This document shows, piece after piece, positions 42,576 through 51,832 of a DNA stretch of 64,000 nt. The position numbers and the translations under genes are program-made. The notes below the pieces were generated by a model, which worked only from the letters and a program-made list of their open reading frames with translations, was not told where the DNA came from and did no database searches. The stretch spans positions 332,224-396,223 of the forward strand of contig NZ_MQSU01000001.1 in the NCBI RefSeq assembly GCF_001907245.1, in the 5' to 3' direction. Origin of the DNA: Boudabousia liubingyangii. GTDB taxonomy: Bacteria > Actinomycetota > Actinomycetes > Actinomycetales > Actinomycetaceae. Every line of letters starts with the position of its first letter. The first letter of the stretch is position 1.

Positions 42576-43712
42576 TTAGCGCCCATTCGAAACTTTGTGC
42601 CTATCCACCCTTTGGAAGCGGGCGTCACCCCAGGCGCGCAAGCGTTTCTCACAGGGTTTCTCAACTAGGTAGTGCAGCATTGCCGTCACCACTAGAGCGA
42701 TACTAAAAATCACTAGAGCCATAAAGATGGAAGCGCCGGTCTCCTTGGTCTTACCTACAAATTCAAGGAAAATGTATATGACAGTGGCGTGGACTAGGTA
42801 GAAGCAGTAGGACCATTCACCGCCCTTAACCAGTAGCTGGTTGCGCATTAGGCTGCGCTGCCCGGTGATATCAGCTAGAGCGCCAATCATGATCGCGAAC
42901 ATGAAGACAATTCCCATCCAGATACCTGAGGTAGTAGACAAGATTGCCCAGGTGTCTTCTTTTGGCACGCTTCTTCCATAAAGGTAAACCACCGTAGCTA
43001 GTGCCAAAAGCACATAAGCCCACCACATTTTTACCTTCGGCGGATTCTTCCGGCCCTTTAGGAACATCGCAGCTAGGACCCCGTAGAAGAACTCCGGGAG
43101 CCTGGTGATCACGATAGGTGGCTGATAGAAATTCGGCAGAACATAGAAAACAACTAGCTGTGCACTGAAGACCAACAAAAACAAGCCAAAAAATCCTAGG
43201 TAACTTTGATAAAAAGGCTGCTGTTTTCGCCCCTGTGACCGCTTCGCAATCTGGGCCGTCTTTAGGCCGGGAAAAATCGCGTAAAAGGTAGCTTCGCAGC
43301 TCAAGGTCCAGGCAGCTGGATTGCCCCCAAACAGAATCGGGGCAGCTTGCCATAGACCTTGAATCAGGAACAGGCTGGTAATAAAAACTAGCGGATCAGG
43401 GGACTTTTGCCACCACATCTGCGGGTCAGGGTTAAAGCGGTAAAAAACCGGTATCGCCAGCAGTAAGGCCACAAAATGAGACGGGTAAATACGCGCGAAC
43501 CGACGAACATAGAACTGGCGAGCCGTCACTTCAGGTTTCGCCGACCAAGTCAACACAAATCCTGACAGGACGAAGAAAAAGGCCACCCCGAAGTTACCCA
43601 CCGAATAGATATCAATGAAGGGCAAGTGAACTACCCGGGTCGAGGCTAGGTGGTAGAGGAACACCCCGAAGGCAGCCCACCAGCGTAGCCCTGTTAATGA
43701 ATCTAGGCGCAT
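42576..43712 (-). CDS. Acyltransferase family 3 membrane protein (OafA/YrhL-like)
   Basis: This protein of about 378 residues has ten predicted helices and the acyltransferase-3 hallmarks: RLDSLTGLRWWAAFGVFLYH at the N-terminus, FFFVLSGFVLTWS, and the Arg-rich YVRRFARIYPSH. Such enzymes transfer acetyl or other acyl groups to surface sugars. The upstream extension to 43817 is unlikely: GGAGAAGAA lies directly before ATG 43712 and the family motif starts there. It is convergent with the ROK gene, near the edge of the polysaccharide genes that follow. Confidence 0.85.
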   Translation of the reverse strand: MRLDSLTGLRWWAAFGVFLYHLASTRVVHLPFIDIYSVGNFGVAFFFVLSGFVLTWSAKPEVTARQFYVRRFARIYPSHFVALLLAIPVFYRFNPDPQMWWQKSPDPLVFITSLFLIQGLWQAAPILFGGNPAAWTLSCEATFYAIFPGLKTAQIAKRSQGRKQQPFYQSYLGFFGLFLLVFSAQLVVFYVLPNFYQPPIVITRLPEFFYGVLAAMFLKGRKNPPKVKMWWAYVLLALATVVYLYGRSVPKEDTWAILSTTSGIWMGIVFMFAIMIGALADITGQRSLMRNQLLVKGGEWSYCFYLVHATVIYIFLEFVGKTKETGASIFMALVIFSIALVVTAMLHYLVEKPCEKRLRAWGDARFQRVDRHKVSNGR

Positions 43713-44040
43713 TTCTTCTCCAAGATAGATCACTAAAAACCTTTCAAAGCCTACCCTGCGCCTCCTTTCACCACAATGTAGTAACGTATGTTTTCCAGCA
43801 CTTAGTCCGCTCGCCACACTTCACGAATCCGACTAATCTCACCCGCCAGGCCTGCAGTACTGTACTAATAGGCTCTAGCGACAAAAGTCTTAGGCTTGAA
43901 TAACGAATCAGCAAAACCGCTTTCTAGCAGTGTTTTTCAAAGGCAGACACCCCTGCCGCAGCATTGCTCTCCACTTTCCAAAGTGAGATAATGGAGTCCC
44001 CCTGTTGAGGAATCTAGTTACGGTGTTTCAAGGAGGAAAC

Positions 44041-45126
44041 ATGCTGGCTAACCTAGCTTTCTTTGCCCTGCCCCTAGAGAATACGATCCCCGACCCCGGG
44101 TATCCGACCTTCTTCTTCTTTGAGCGCGGCGAATGGTACGACTACGTGAGCCTGATTCTGGTCACTGCCCTACTGGCCGCAGGCGCTTGGATTATCCAAC
44201 GCAGCAAGCTCGCGGTGCTGATCGGCTTCATCATCGTGCCGGTACTCTTGACGATCTTCTGGTGGCCGTACTCCACCCCGGGCACAAACAGTGCCGGCTG
44301 GTTCCCAATCGTAAAGCAGTATTCAGCACTGATTGGTTCCCTATCGCTAGTGGCCATGCAGTATTTCCCCAAGTTGCGCCACAAGTACTGGTACCTGTGC
44401 CTACCGCCGATTATCTTGGCGGTCAATATTGCCGAGGCCGTAGTCCGCGATTTCCAGTGCTACAACATTCACGGCGTGGACCCCTCTCAGGGTATGGCCA
44501 CCTGGGGTGGTTCTTGGAACATCATGAACGGCATTGCGGGTATCTTGAACCTCCTGATGATTTCCGGTTGGGTGGGCATTTATGTGGCTCGTAATAAGTC
44601 CAAGGCCATTATCTGGCCGGACCTAACCATCTGGTGGATCATCGCCTACGACCTGTGGAATTTCGCCTATGTGTACAACTGCTTGGCGGATCGCGCCTGG
44701 TACTCCGGTGTGGCATTGCTTTGCGCCTGCACTATCCCGGTTCTATTCCCCTTCGCGCGTGGCTCTTGGATCCAGTACCGCGCCTACACCCTCACCCTGT
44801 GGTCCGGGGTAGTGTTGACCTTCCCGCACTTCATGCAGGATTCCGCTTTCGCGCACCGCAGCGCTCACAATCCGACCGCCCTATTCTGGGTTTCCTTCGT
44901 GGCCCTGGTCTTCAACTTGGGCGTTTTCATCTACCACGCTTGGAAGATCGCGACCACGCACCGTAACCCGGCTACTACCGAGGTTTACGCCGATACTCGC
45001 GCTAGCCGTGAACTGGTTGAGCGTACCGCTCCCGCTGAGGTTCAGTCCGAGGTCGCAGCTCGCCTAGCTTCTACTGGGAACCTTCCCGCGCGCCGAGCTG
45101 GGCGTCCGAAGCGCAACCTCGAATAA
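44041..45126 (+). CDS. Multi-pass membrane protein, DUF5692-like, paralogue 1
   Basis: This protein of about 361 residues has around ten hydrophobic segments and a basic, Ala-rich cytosolic tail (RLASTGNLPARRAGRPKRN). ATG 44041 is chosen over 44005 because of AAGGAGG at 44030-44036. It shares with the protein at 51833-53179 the signatures GG(S/Y)WNIM, WIIAYDLWN, CTIPV/AF and KxATTHRNP/KTHRNP, so the two are paralogues. I believe this is the family called DUF5692, but I could not verify it. No catalytic role is known to me. A terminator follows. Confidence 0.7.
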   Translation: MLANLAFFALPLENTIPDPGYPTFFFFERGEWYDYVSLILVTALLAAGAWIIQRSKLAVLIGFIIVPVLLTIFWWPYSTPGTNSAGWFPIVKQYSALIGSLSLVAMQYFPKLRHKYWYLCLPPIILAVNIAEAVVRDFQCYNIHGVDPSQGMATWGGSWNIMNGIAGILNLLMISGWVGIYVARNKSKAIIWPDLTIWWIIAYDLWNFAYVYNCLADRAWYSGVALLCACTIPVLFPFARGSWIQYRAYTLTLWSGVVLTFPHFMQDSAFAHRSAHNPTALFWVSFVALVFNLGVFIYHAWKIATTHRNPATTEVYADTRASRELVERTAPAEVQSEVAARLASTGNLPARRAGRPKRNLE

Positions 45127-45179
45127 GCGCAGCTACCCGGGCCTGGTCCCCAAACCTTGATTTGTTTCCCTAGTTAGTG

Positions 45180-45213
45180 AAGATTGCCTCGACCTGCGGG
45201 TCGGGGCAATCTT
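45180..45213 (+). terminator. Terminator after the first DUF5692-like gene
   Basis: AAGATTGCCTCGACC (45180-45194) pairs with GGTCGGGGCAATCTT (45199-45213), one G-T pair, followed by TTT. Confidence 0.85.
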
Positions 45214-45267
45214 TTTCGATTCGGGAAAGGCGCGGTTACTTGGGGCCGAACCGAGATCGGTTCAGCC

Positions 45268-45273
45268 TATAAT
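45268..45273 (+). promoter_or_regulatory. -10 element of a leaderless promoter for the 2-epimerase gene
   Basis: A perfect TATAAT ends 6 bases before ATG 45280, so transcription should start at the A of the start codon. No Shine-Dalgarno sequence is present. The -35 is not clear. Confidence 0.65.
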
Positions 45274-45279
45274 GTCCCC

Positions 45280-46353
45280 ATGAAGGTTTTATCTGTAGTA
45301 GGGGCCCGTCCCCAGTTTGTTAAGCTCGCCCCGATTGCACATGCTTGTGCGCGTGCCGGCGTAGAGCATGTCATTGTCCACACTGGTCAGCACTATGACC
45401 CCATGCTGTCCGATGTTTTCTTCCAGGATCTAAACATCCCGGCACCGGACGAGCACCTAGGTGTTGGTTCCGGCTCTCACGGTCACCAGACTGGCGCCAT
45501 GCTTGCCGCCATGGACGACGTGCTGTTGAAGCACCAGCCGGATTGGGTACTGGTTTACGGGGATACTAACTCTACGATTGCGGCGGCCCTTTCTGCCGTG
45601 AAGCTGCACTTCCCGGTGGCTCACCTAGAAGCAGGCCTGCGTTCCTTCAACCGCGAGATGCCTGAAGAGCACAATCGTGTCCTCACTGACCACTGCGCGG
45701 ATCTACTGCTATCCCCCACTGAGGTGGGCGCACAGCACCTAGCCGCTGAGGGTCTGAAGGATCGCACGGTCGTAGTTGGTGACGTCATGACTGATGTCCT
45801 TTTTGCCACCCGCGACGCCGTAAAGGATAAGCCCTCACCGATCACTGAAGAGCTGGGTTTCCAGCCCGGAGAGTACTCACTGGCCACCATTCACCGTCCG
45901 GCCAATACGGACTCGAAGGAACAGCTTGAGGCAGTCCTGGACTCCTTGGGCCAGGTTGACCACCCGGTAGTGATCGTGGCTCACCCGCGCCTAGTTGCCA
46001 AGGCTAAGGAACACGGCCTGACCATTGAACGCGGCAACCTGCACACGCACTCTCCCCTAGCTTACCCGGATTTGGTGGCCGCTGCCATGCACGCCCGCGG
46101 GATCATTACTGACTCGGGCGGTCTGCAGAAGGAAGCTTTCCTACTGCGCGTGCCCACCACCACGGTACGTACCGAAACGGAATGGGTAGAGACCGTAAAC
46201 CTAGGCTGGAATGTCCTAGTCGGACCGGGTGAGGAACTGGTTGCCGCCGCGCAGCGTCCTCGTCCCGCTGATACGGAAGAGGCCCCCTACGGTGACGGTC
46301 ATGCCGCTGACGAGGTCGTACGCGTCCTCATCGAGCGCGCCGTCCAGAAATAG
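45280..46353 (+). CDS. wecB: UDP-N-acetylglucosamine 2-epimerase (non-hydrolysing)
   Basis: This 357-residue enzyme interconverts UDP-GlcNAc and UDP-ManNAc in the cytoplasm. Family motifs are GARPQFVKLAPIAH, VHTGQHYDPMLSDVFF, VYGDTNSTIAAALSA, HLEAGLRSFNREMPEEHNR and ITDSGGLQKEAFLLRVPTTTVRTETEW. The longer frame from 45184 begins inside the preceding terminator; ATG 45280, six bases after TATAAT, matches the family start. The gene opens the polysaccharide part of the window, and its product may feed ManNAc-type sugars to the dehydrogenase and aminotransferase encoded at 60.6-62.7 kb. A bidirectional terminator follows. Confidence 0.92.
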   Translation: MKVLSVVGARPQFVKLAPIAHACARAGVEHVIVHTGQHYDPMLSDVFFQDLNIPAPDEHLGVGSGSHGHQTGAMLAAMDDVLLKHQPDWVLVYGDTNSTIAAALSAVKLHFPVAHLEAGLRSFNREMPEEHNRVLTDHCADLLLSPTEVGAQHLAAEGLKDRTVVVGDVMTDVLFATRDAVKDKPSPITEELGFQPGEYSLATIHRPANTDSKEQLEAVLDSLGQVDHPVVIVAHPRLVAKAKEHGLTIERGNLHTHSPLAYPDLVAAAMHARGIITDSGGLQKEAFLLRVPTTTVRTETEWVETVNLGWNVLVGPGEELVAAAQRPRPADTEEAPYGDGHAADEVVRVLIERAVQK

Positions 46354-46397
46354 GGACTGCCAGTTGGTCCTTTAGCGGGGCCAGCTAAGAGCTTTTC

Positions 46398-46445
46398 AAA
46401 GGGTTCGGGCGCACTACCTAACTGGTAAGTGCGCCCGAACCCTTT
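46398..46445. terminator. Bidirectional terminator between convergent genes
   Basis: AAAGGGTTCGGGCGCACT (46398-46415) pairs perfectly over 18 bp with AGTGCGCCCGAACCCTTT (46428-46445). Confidence 0.85.
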
Positions 46446-46508
46446 GCTATGTTTGCTCTTCGGCAATCAGGTGACAGCCGAACCTAAAATGGGTGCTTCT
46501 AGACCTGA

Positions 46509-47600
46509 TCAGTTCTTAATCGCGGTCAGGGAGTCAATGACACTTTGCGCACGTGCCTGCCAAGTGTGTTCCTCACGAACTTCGCGGACACGAGCCGAAA
46601 CCTGTTCGACCTCGGCTAGATTGTCTTTCAGACCATTCAACAGGTCTTTAGCTGCCTGCAAGTCATAGGGAATCGTCCAGCCACAACCATTACCGGCAAT
46701 GAAGTCCCCAGACATGGTGCCTTGGCTGGCGATAATCGGCTTGCCCGCACCCAGGTACTCGTAGACCTTCATGGGCTGCGCGAAGGCCCGGTATTCGTCA
46801 GGCTTCATGTAGATGGAGCAAACGGTGGCCCACTCGTAGAGTTCATTTAGTTCTTCACCAGATTTATGAACCACCCGAACCCGGTCGGAAAGATACTTTT
46901 CTAGGTTGGGTTTCTGGGCTTCCCAACCGGCCTTACCCGTGCAGATAGTTAGCTCCACACCGGGGGTTTCAGCTACCGCTTGGAGCAGCAGTTCGTTCTG
47001 ATAGTGACCGCCCAGAGCGCCAATGTACAAGATTCGAAGGCCATCTAGTTTGGTCTGGGGGTCCCGAATTTGCGCACCCGGGGGAAGGGCCAGGGCACGT
47101 TCTAGCGGGTAGTTGGGAATCTCTTCTGCCATCAGCAAGGACGGAACAAACAGGCGATCGACCGCTCGACGGTAAGTATTAATATCCCACTTGTACATCT
47201 GACGCATAACCATCGCGACAGGTTTTCCTACTGAGTCCGAATAACTGCTATAGCGCCAGTAAATATCCCGATAGAACAGACCCACTGGGATGCCAGCATC
47301 ATGGGCGGTCTTTAAGATCTGTCGGTCCAGTAGCGGATGGGGCGGAAAGTGTTTTGGCTCAGTAAACATGTTCGGAATGGTGGCCGATTCCGAATAGCAA
47401 AGATCGATCTTGCGACCGGCTTTAAGATCTTCCCGCAGAGCTCTTAATGCGGCTCTTCTTTCCGAGGTAGTACCCGTTGCGTCAATGACCTCACACCCCA
47501 GTTCTTCAAAGGCCTGCTTCATTTTTACCGGTCGAATTCCAGAAGCAGATACCGCCTTGGGATTCAAAGGATAAGGGGTGTGGTAGAGAACGGTAGTCAT
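46509..47600 (-). CDS. Glycosyltransferase, GT-B fold
   Basis: This 363-residue protein appears to be a GT-B glycosyltransferase of the group 1 (GT4-like) kind. An N-terminal domain starts TTVLYHTPYPLNPKAVSASGIRPVKM. A nucleotide-sugar domain follows with LRILYIGALGGHYQNELLLQAVAETPGVELTICTGK cut into strands, and the late motif AQPMKVYEYLGAGKPIIAS, which matches the usual donor-binding region. The family E-x7-E pattern is incomplete, so donor and linkage are unknown. No signal or membrane helix. It is divergent from the next glycosyltransferase and convergent with wecB. No clear ribosome site precedes ATG 47600. Confidence 0.78.
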   Translation of the reverse strand: MTTVLYHTPYPLNPKAVSASGIRPVKMKQAFEELGCEVIDATGTTSERRAALRALREDLKAGRKIDLCYSESATIPNMFTEPKHFPPHPLLDRQILKTAHDAGIPVGLFYRDIYWRYSSYSDSVGKPVAMVMRQMYKWDINTYRRAVDRLFVPSLLMAEEIPNYPLERALALPPGAQIRDPQTKLDGLRILYIGALGGHYQNELLLQAVAETPGVELTICTGKAGWEAQKPNLEKYLSDRVRVVHKSGEELNELYEWATVCSIYMKPDEYRAFAQPMKVYEYLGAGKPIIASQGTMSGDFIAGNGCGWTIPYDLQAAKDLLNGLKDNLAEVEQVSARVREVREEHTWQARAQSVIDSLTAIKN

Positions 47601-47786
47601 AACTTAATGATTCCTTACATTTCGTCAGGTATGTAGTTACCTCATTATTTTTCAGTCTATCATTTCGCATAAAAAGACAGGCGATTGTCTGCTTCTTCTG
47701 CTCTTAGCCGGCAGGGGAAGATTATTATGCCCCTTTCGGGATAGCTGAAACTGTCCCATAATACGCTTTACTTCAAGGTTTCCACC

Positions 47787-47792
47787 TAGAAT
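47787..47792 (+). promoter_or_regulatory. -10 element of a leaderless promoter
   Basis: TAGAAT ends 6 bases before ATG 47799 of the next glycosyltransferase; an in-frame ATG at 47793 directly abuts it and would be upstream of the predicted transcript start. Confidence 0.5.
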
Positions 47793-47798
47793 ATGGTT

Positions 47799-48755
47799 AT
47801 GGCTTATTCTTCCAATACCCGAGTTGCCCATATTATGGACATTGCCTATGTCCCGTCGACGATTACTAGGCAAGCTCGCAGCCATAATCGCCCCTGGGTG
47901 GTACACAACCTGCCCCCCGTTAAGTTCAGTCCTAGCGGACTGGCTTCCCGTTTCGTCGACCTAAAGCACTGGTTACGAGGTCGTAAGGCCGTCGATTTGG
48001 TTCACGTCCACTACGCCACTAACGGCTACTACCTTTGGGGCTTTGACGGGCCTTCCGTCCTTCACTTCCATGGTTCAGATGCACGGATAAATTCCCAGCA
48101 ACCGGGTGTCAGGCAGGTAATCGAAGCTTCCATTAAGGCTGCTTCCGCGGTTGTTTACGCCACCCCTGACTTGGGTGAAACCCTTAGCACCCTAGCTCCC
48201 AAGGCAACTTATTTGCCGAATCCGGCACCTATTCTGCCCCCTGGTTTTGTGCCGGAAAAAGCGGTCCCCAATCGCATCGTCTTTAATGCCCGTTGGGATG
48301 ACACTAAGGGCGGCATGAAACTTGTCGAGGCAGCCAAAGAGCTAGTGAACTACGGTTTTGACGTTCATTCCATTGACTGGGGAACCTACCGGCAGGAAGC
48401 CCGTGACGCCGGGGTAATCATGCATCCACTGATGCCCATGAATGATTTTGCCAGTCTGCTTAGTACGGGCAGCGTGGTTGTGGGACAGTTTGGCTTTAGG
48501 GCTCTATCCATTTCCGATATGCTCACTTTGAAGGTGGGGCGACCTTTGATGACGATCCCGCTGACGGGACTTTATGAAGATTCTTTCCCGCTACCGGGGG
48601 CTGAACTTGATACCCTTGCGGAACAGGTCGCAGACTTCGCCACTGCCAAGCTGGACAGTGTTGACTCAAGCGTCTTGACGGATTGGATCGATGAACAGCA
48701 CGGCATCGAATCCTGCCTACAAACCTGGGAAGACCTTTACCGAAGCATCAGCTAA
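47799..48755 (+). CDS. Glycosyltransferase-like protein
   Basis: This 318-residue protein has a GT-B-like layout. VDLVHVHYATNGYYLWG, VLHFHGSDARINS and the strand-turn SAVVYATPDLGETLSTLAPKATYLPNPAPI resemble the N-terminal half of group 1 glycosyltransferases. VFNARWDDTKGGMKLVEAAKEL corresponds to the start of the donor domain. The C-terminal half is short and the E-x7-E region is replaced by GQFGFRALSISDMLTLKVGRPLM. I use ATG 47799 because of the -10 spacing. It is 45 bases upstream of the asparagine synthase-like gene and probably co-transcribed. Confidence 0.72.
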   Translation: MAYSSNTRVAHIMDIAYVPSTITRQARSHNRPWVVHNLPPVKFSPSGLASRFVDLKHWLRGRKAVDLVHVHYATNGYYLWGFDGPSVLHFHGSDARINSQQPGVRQVIEASIKAASAVVYATPDLGETLSTLAPKATYLPNPAPILPPGFVPEKAVPNRIVFNARWDDTKGGMKLVEAAKELVNYGFDVHSIDWGTYRQEARDAGVIMHPLMPMNDFASLLSTGSVVVGQFGFRALSISDMLTLKVGRPLMTIPLTGLYEDSFPLPGAELDTLAEQVADFATAKLDSVDSSVLTDWIDEQHGIESCLQTWEDLYRSIS

Positions 48756-48800
48756 GCCCGTAATCATCCACGAAGCTACTCAAAATAAGACGGAAAACTA

Positions 48801-50396
48801 ATGAAACTTCTTCACGATTTCGAATCCTTCACTGAACAGCAAAATCACGCTGGGCTATTTACTAGGTCCCTGCTAGACCTAGAGCTGAGCCCCAGTTTTT
48901 CAGTTGAAAACGATCAAGATGTACTTTCACTCCGTTCGCACTTCGCGCTGGTTCAGCTGGATGAAACCCAGGTGGTGCTAGTTGCTGACCAGATGCGCTC
49001 CTTCCCGCTGTACTACGTGGTCGATCAGGATGAATCCGTAATCTGTGTGAGTGACAACTGGCAGTTCCCGGTTGAGAGTCTAAATCTAAAGATCGACCCG
49101 GTTGGTCGTGAGCAGATTTCTGAAGCCGGTTTTTGTTTCTCTAACCGCACCGCCTACCAGGGTCTGAAACAGATTCTTCCGGGCCAAAGAGTCACCATCA
49201 GCCTTGCTGACGGTGGCATCAAAATCGATACCTTGCGGGTACCTTTCTTCCAGCCAGTATCACAGCCCGAACCCACTGAAGAAGAGTTCATTAATCAACT
49301 CTCAGATGCTTTCGATAAAGTCATGGAACGCGCTTTAAGCGTGCAGGGGGATTCTCAAATCCTAGTACCGCTTTCCGGTGGGTTAGATTCTAGGTTGATT
49401 GCCACTTGGCTAGCTAAGCATCAGGTGAAGAACGTCTTGTGCTTTACCTACGGTCGCGAAGGCAGCGGGGAAATGGCTATCTCTGAAAAGATCGCTAAAA
49501 CTTTAGGTCTAGAGTGGATGGGAATCACCCTCACCGAAGCAGAGGTCAAGAAAGCTTGGAACCAGTCTGAGACCGCTAAATTCCTTGAGTATGCTTTTGC
49601 GGGCTTCTCTGTCCCGCACGTTCAAGACTGGTTTGCCCTGCGCCAACTTAAGGAAAAGGGCTTCGCAAAATCGGGCGATATGGTGTTCCCGGGCCACACG
49701 ATTGTTGACAACTTCCATAACCATGAGATGCGCGATCAGCTCCCCGTTCCCAGTGCGCATCTAGCCTCCGTACTAGCTAAGAAACACGCGGTCTTCCCAG
49801 CTAAAGTACCTACTGAGCAGGGGCAAGCCCAGATCCGTGAGGCCGTCACCCAGCATCTTGCTTTTACCAACTATGACGGGTCACTGCGTTCGCTACAAAA
49901 GACCGTTGAAGGCTTCAACTTTATGGAGCGTCAAACTAAGTACATCAATAACTCCATGCGAGCCTACGAGTACTTTGGCTTCCGGTGGGCAATCCCCATG
50001 CTAGACGTGGAATTTACTAAGGTTTGGACTGAAGCTCCGGTAGATTACACCATCACCCGACGTCTTTATGGGAAGTGGATTCAAGACTTCTACGCTCAGG
50101 TTTCGCATCAAGAAACTCAGCTCTATCAAGGGGCAGCGGGCAAACTTCCAGTCGGCCTGTATCGACAGCTAAAAAAGATTGGTGATCTAACCGGACTTAC
50201 CACTGCGGTAAATCGCTACTTCGCAGCAAATGCTACTCTGACGCACCCACTAGGATTTGACTTTTACTCACAAAACTCCACCAAGTTACAACGCTGGTTT
50301 AAAGGCCTCCAGGGGGCGCCGGTGCACTGGCACTGGGTGGAAGAGTTCGTAAATGATAGTTGGCATCCCAACCTGCAGATCTTTACCAAAAAGTAG
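48801..50396 (+). CDS. Asparagine synthase-like amidotransferase
   Basis: This 531-residue protein resembles asparagine synthetase B. The C-terminal ATP-pyrophosphatase domain has the PP-loop SGGLDS (residues 192-197) followed by RLIATWLAKHQVKNVLCFTYG and GEMAISEKIAKTLGLEW. The N-terminal 150 residues look like an Ntn glutaminase fold (LVADQMRSFPLYYVVD, LPGQRVTISL) but lack the catalytic Cys at position 2 (the protein starts MKLLHD). It may therefore use free ammonia or another amine, or join a sugar or amino acid as beta-lactam synthetase relatives do. Placement behind a glycosyltransferase points to modification of a surface glycan (inference). Confidence 0.82.
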   Translation: MKLLHDFESFTEQQNHAGLFTRSLLDLELSPSFSVENDQDVLSLRSHFALVQLDETQVVLVADQMRSFPLYYVVDQDESVICVSDNWQFPVESLNLKIDPVGREQISEAGFCFSNRTAYQGLKQILPGQRVTISLADGGIKIDTLRVPFFQPVSQPEPTEEEFINQLSDAFDKVMERALSVQGDSQILVPLSGGLDSRLIATWLAKHQVKNVLCFTYGREGSGEMAISEKIAKTLGLEWMGITLTEAEVKKAWNQSETAKFLEYAFAGFSVPHVQDWFALRQLKEKGFAKSGDMVFPGHTIVDNFHNHEMRDQLPVPSAHLASVLAKKHAVFPAKVPTEQGQAQIREAVTQHLAFTNYDGSLRSLQKTVEGFNFMERQTKYINNSMRAYEYFGFRWAIPMLDVEFTKVWTEAPVDYTITRRLYGKWIQDFYAQVSHQETQLYQGAAGKLPVGLYRQLKKIGDLTGLTTAVNRYFAANATLTHPLGFDFYSQNSTKLQRWFKGLQGAPVHWHWVEEFVNDSWHPNLQIFTKK

Positions 50397-50436
50397 AATG
50401 CCCAAGCGCGCTCAAAACGAGCGACGCTTGGACATT
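50397..50436. terminator. Bidirectional terminator
   Basis: AATG-CCAAGCG-CGCTC pairs with GAGCG-CGCTTGG-CATT across an AAAAC loop, with small bulges, between convergent genes. Confidence 0.7.
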
Positions 50437-50479
50437 CAATGAAGAATAAACCTAGGAACTAGGAGTTTTAGCTACCGTC

Positions 50480-51523
50480 TTAGCCTTCCTTACCCCAGTT
50501 GGGCAGGTAGGTCTTTTCGTGCTTCTGACGGATCTGCTCTTCCCAGCTGAACTTCGGTTCAGTCCAGCCCTCGAAGTATTCCTTATCCACAATGTCAGCC
50601 CAGGGGCTGTTTTCGGTGGGCGGCCACTCCGGGTTGTCAGTAACTGGCTCACGGAAGGCGGTAACGGCCGGCTTTTGACGACCGTAGCGCATCCACTGCG
50701 TTTCGGTTTCTTCGAATAGCGGGGTGCCATCCCAACGACCAGCAGGGGTGCCAGAGTTAAACCAGCGGCCACCTAGGACACCACGCATGAACTTTCCGGA
50801 CTTCTGGGGCTTCTTGCGGAACTCAGCTAGACGCTTCACGTAGATGTTCTGCAGGTGAGCCATGCAGCCACCGACTAGTTCAATATTGATCCAGTTGATG
50901 GTGCGGGGCCAGAAGGTATCGGGTTCGTAGGCAACGCGCCAGTGGTTCAGCAATCGGGTTCGGTTACCCGGCAGCGGAATCATGTAGAAACACCAGGCGG
51001 CCGCATAGTGCTTCATGCCGGGGAAACGGAAGGCATAGGAGCCCGGGGCGGCCGGCGGGTTCTTCGTATCGACCCACTGAGTTAGATACTTGCCGGGCAC
51101 CACGTCGGTCCATTCCATCGACATACCGTGGTAGTCAAAGGCGGCAATGTCACCAGGCATAAGGCTGTCGGGTTGCTGGAATTCTTCCTGCATTTCGTAT
51201 GAATTGTAGAAAGGCAGGCGGGCAAAGGTGCGCTCTAGGAACTCAGAACTGAAGGATCCGGACTTATCACAACCGATCTGCTTGAAGATCCGCCAGACCG
51301 CATAGGCGGGGGCGTCAATATCGATTGCGTAGGTTGAGGAAACCCCGTTGTCGTAGTTCTTATCGATCAGGTCATCTGAGGGGTACACCCAGTCGTTTTC
51401 TTCCTTGGTAGCTTTTCCGGAAAGCTGGGAGAAGCTAAACATGGTCCCCAAGATACCTGCTGCTGCCGTGCCGCCCAAGGCGATTACCTTGCCGAAGGTG
51501 CTCTTTGGTAGCAAACTCATCAT
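50480..51523 (-). CDS. Membrane-anchored START/SRPBCC-like protein
   Basis: This 347-residue protein has an N-terminal hydrophobic segment (VIALGGTAAAGILGTMFSF) that is an anchor or signal. A domain like SRPBCC/START ligand-binding folds follows (STYAIDIDAPAYAVWRIFKQIGCDKSG...; GKYLTQWVD; WCFYMIPLPGNRTRLLNHWRV). The C-terminal 120 residues are rich in Trp and Pro and unassigned. Such folds bind hydrophobic ligands. The start may be either of two adjacent ATGs behind GGAG. It is divergent from the second DUF5692-like gene, with 309 bases between. Assignment to SRPBCC rests on pattern only. Confidence 0.6.
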   Translation of the reverse strand: MMSLLPKSTFGKVIALGGTAAAGILGTMFSFSQLSGKATKEENDWVYPSDDLIDKNYDNGVSSTYAIDIDAPAYAVWRIFKQIGCDKSGSFSSEFLERTFARLPFYNSYEMQEEFQQPDSLMPGDIAAFDYHGMSMEWTDVVPGKYLTQWVDTKNPPAAPGSYAFRFPGMKHYAAAWCFYMIPLPGNRTRLLNHWRVAYEPDTFWPRTINWINIELVGGCMAHLQNIYVKRLAEFRKKPQKSGKFMRGVLGGRWFNSGTPAGRWDGTPLFEETETQWMRYGRQKPAVTAFREPVTDNPEWPPTENSPWADIVDKEYFEGWTEPKFSWEEQIRQKHEKTYLPNWGKEG

Positions 51524-51832
51524 TTCACTCCATCGTGGTTAATGTGTAGGTCTTCGCAACATTGCGAGTAATTTATTGTAACCCGGGTAACAGGTCACCC
51601 CAAAGCGTTCGCACGTATTTGCAGACCCTGCCAAAAATTTTCACATTTTTGCACCAAGTGTGCACAGACGTGCGCTAAGCGTATGATTTCAGGTATCAAA
51701 CTGAGGAACTTCGCGCCCACAACTTACTTGCAATGAAGCAAAAAGCCTAATCTGGGCGAAAGGTCCCTAGATTTCATAAACAAATCATCGACAATAAATC
51801 CGTATCTATATCACGCACGCAAAGAGGCAGGC
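51524..51832. other. Divergent intergenic region
   Basis: The 309 bases separate the START-like gene from the second DUF5692-like gene. It holds a TGCAC...GTGCA type inverted word near 51651-51665 and AT-rich sequence near 51770-51815 that may hold the plus-strand promoter. An AGAGGCAGG ribosome site precedes ATG 51833. No open frame of note is seen. Confidence 0.4.

Noticed and set aside
43713-43817. N-terminal extension of the acyltransferase to 43817
   Set aside because: The extra residues are unlike the family and a GGAGAAGAA site precedes ATG 43712, where the conserved RLDSLTGLRW begins.
45184-45279. N-terminal extension of the 2-epimerase
   Set aside because: It would begin within the stem of a terminator and before the TATAAT promoter; the family starts at MKVLSVVGARP.
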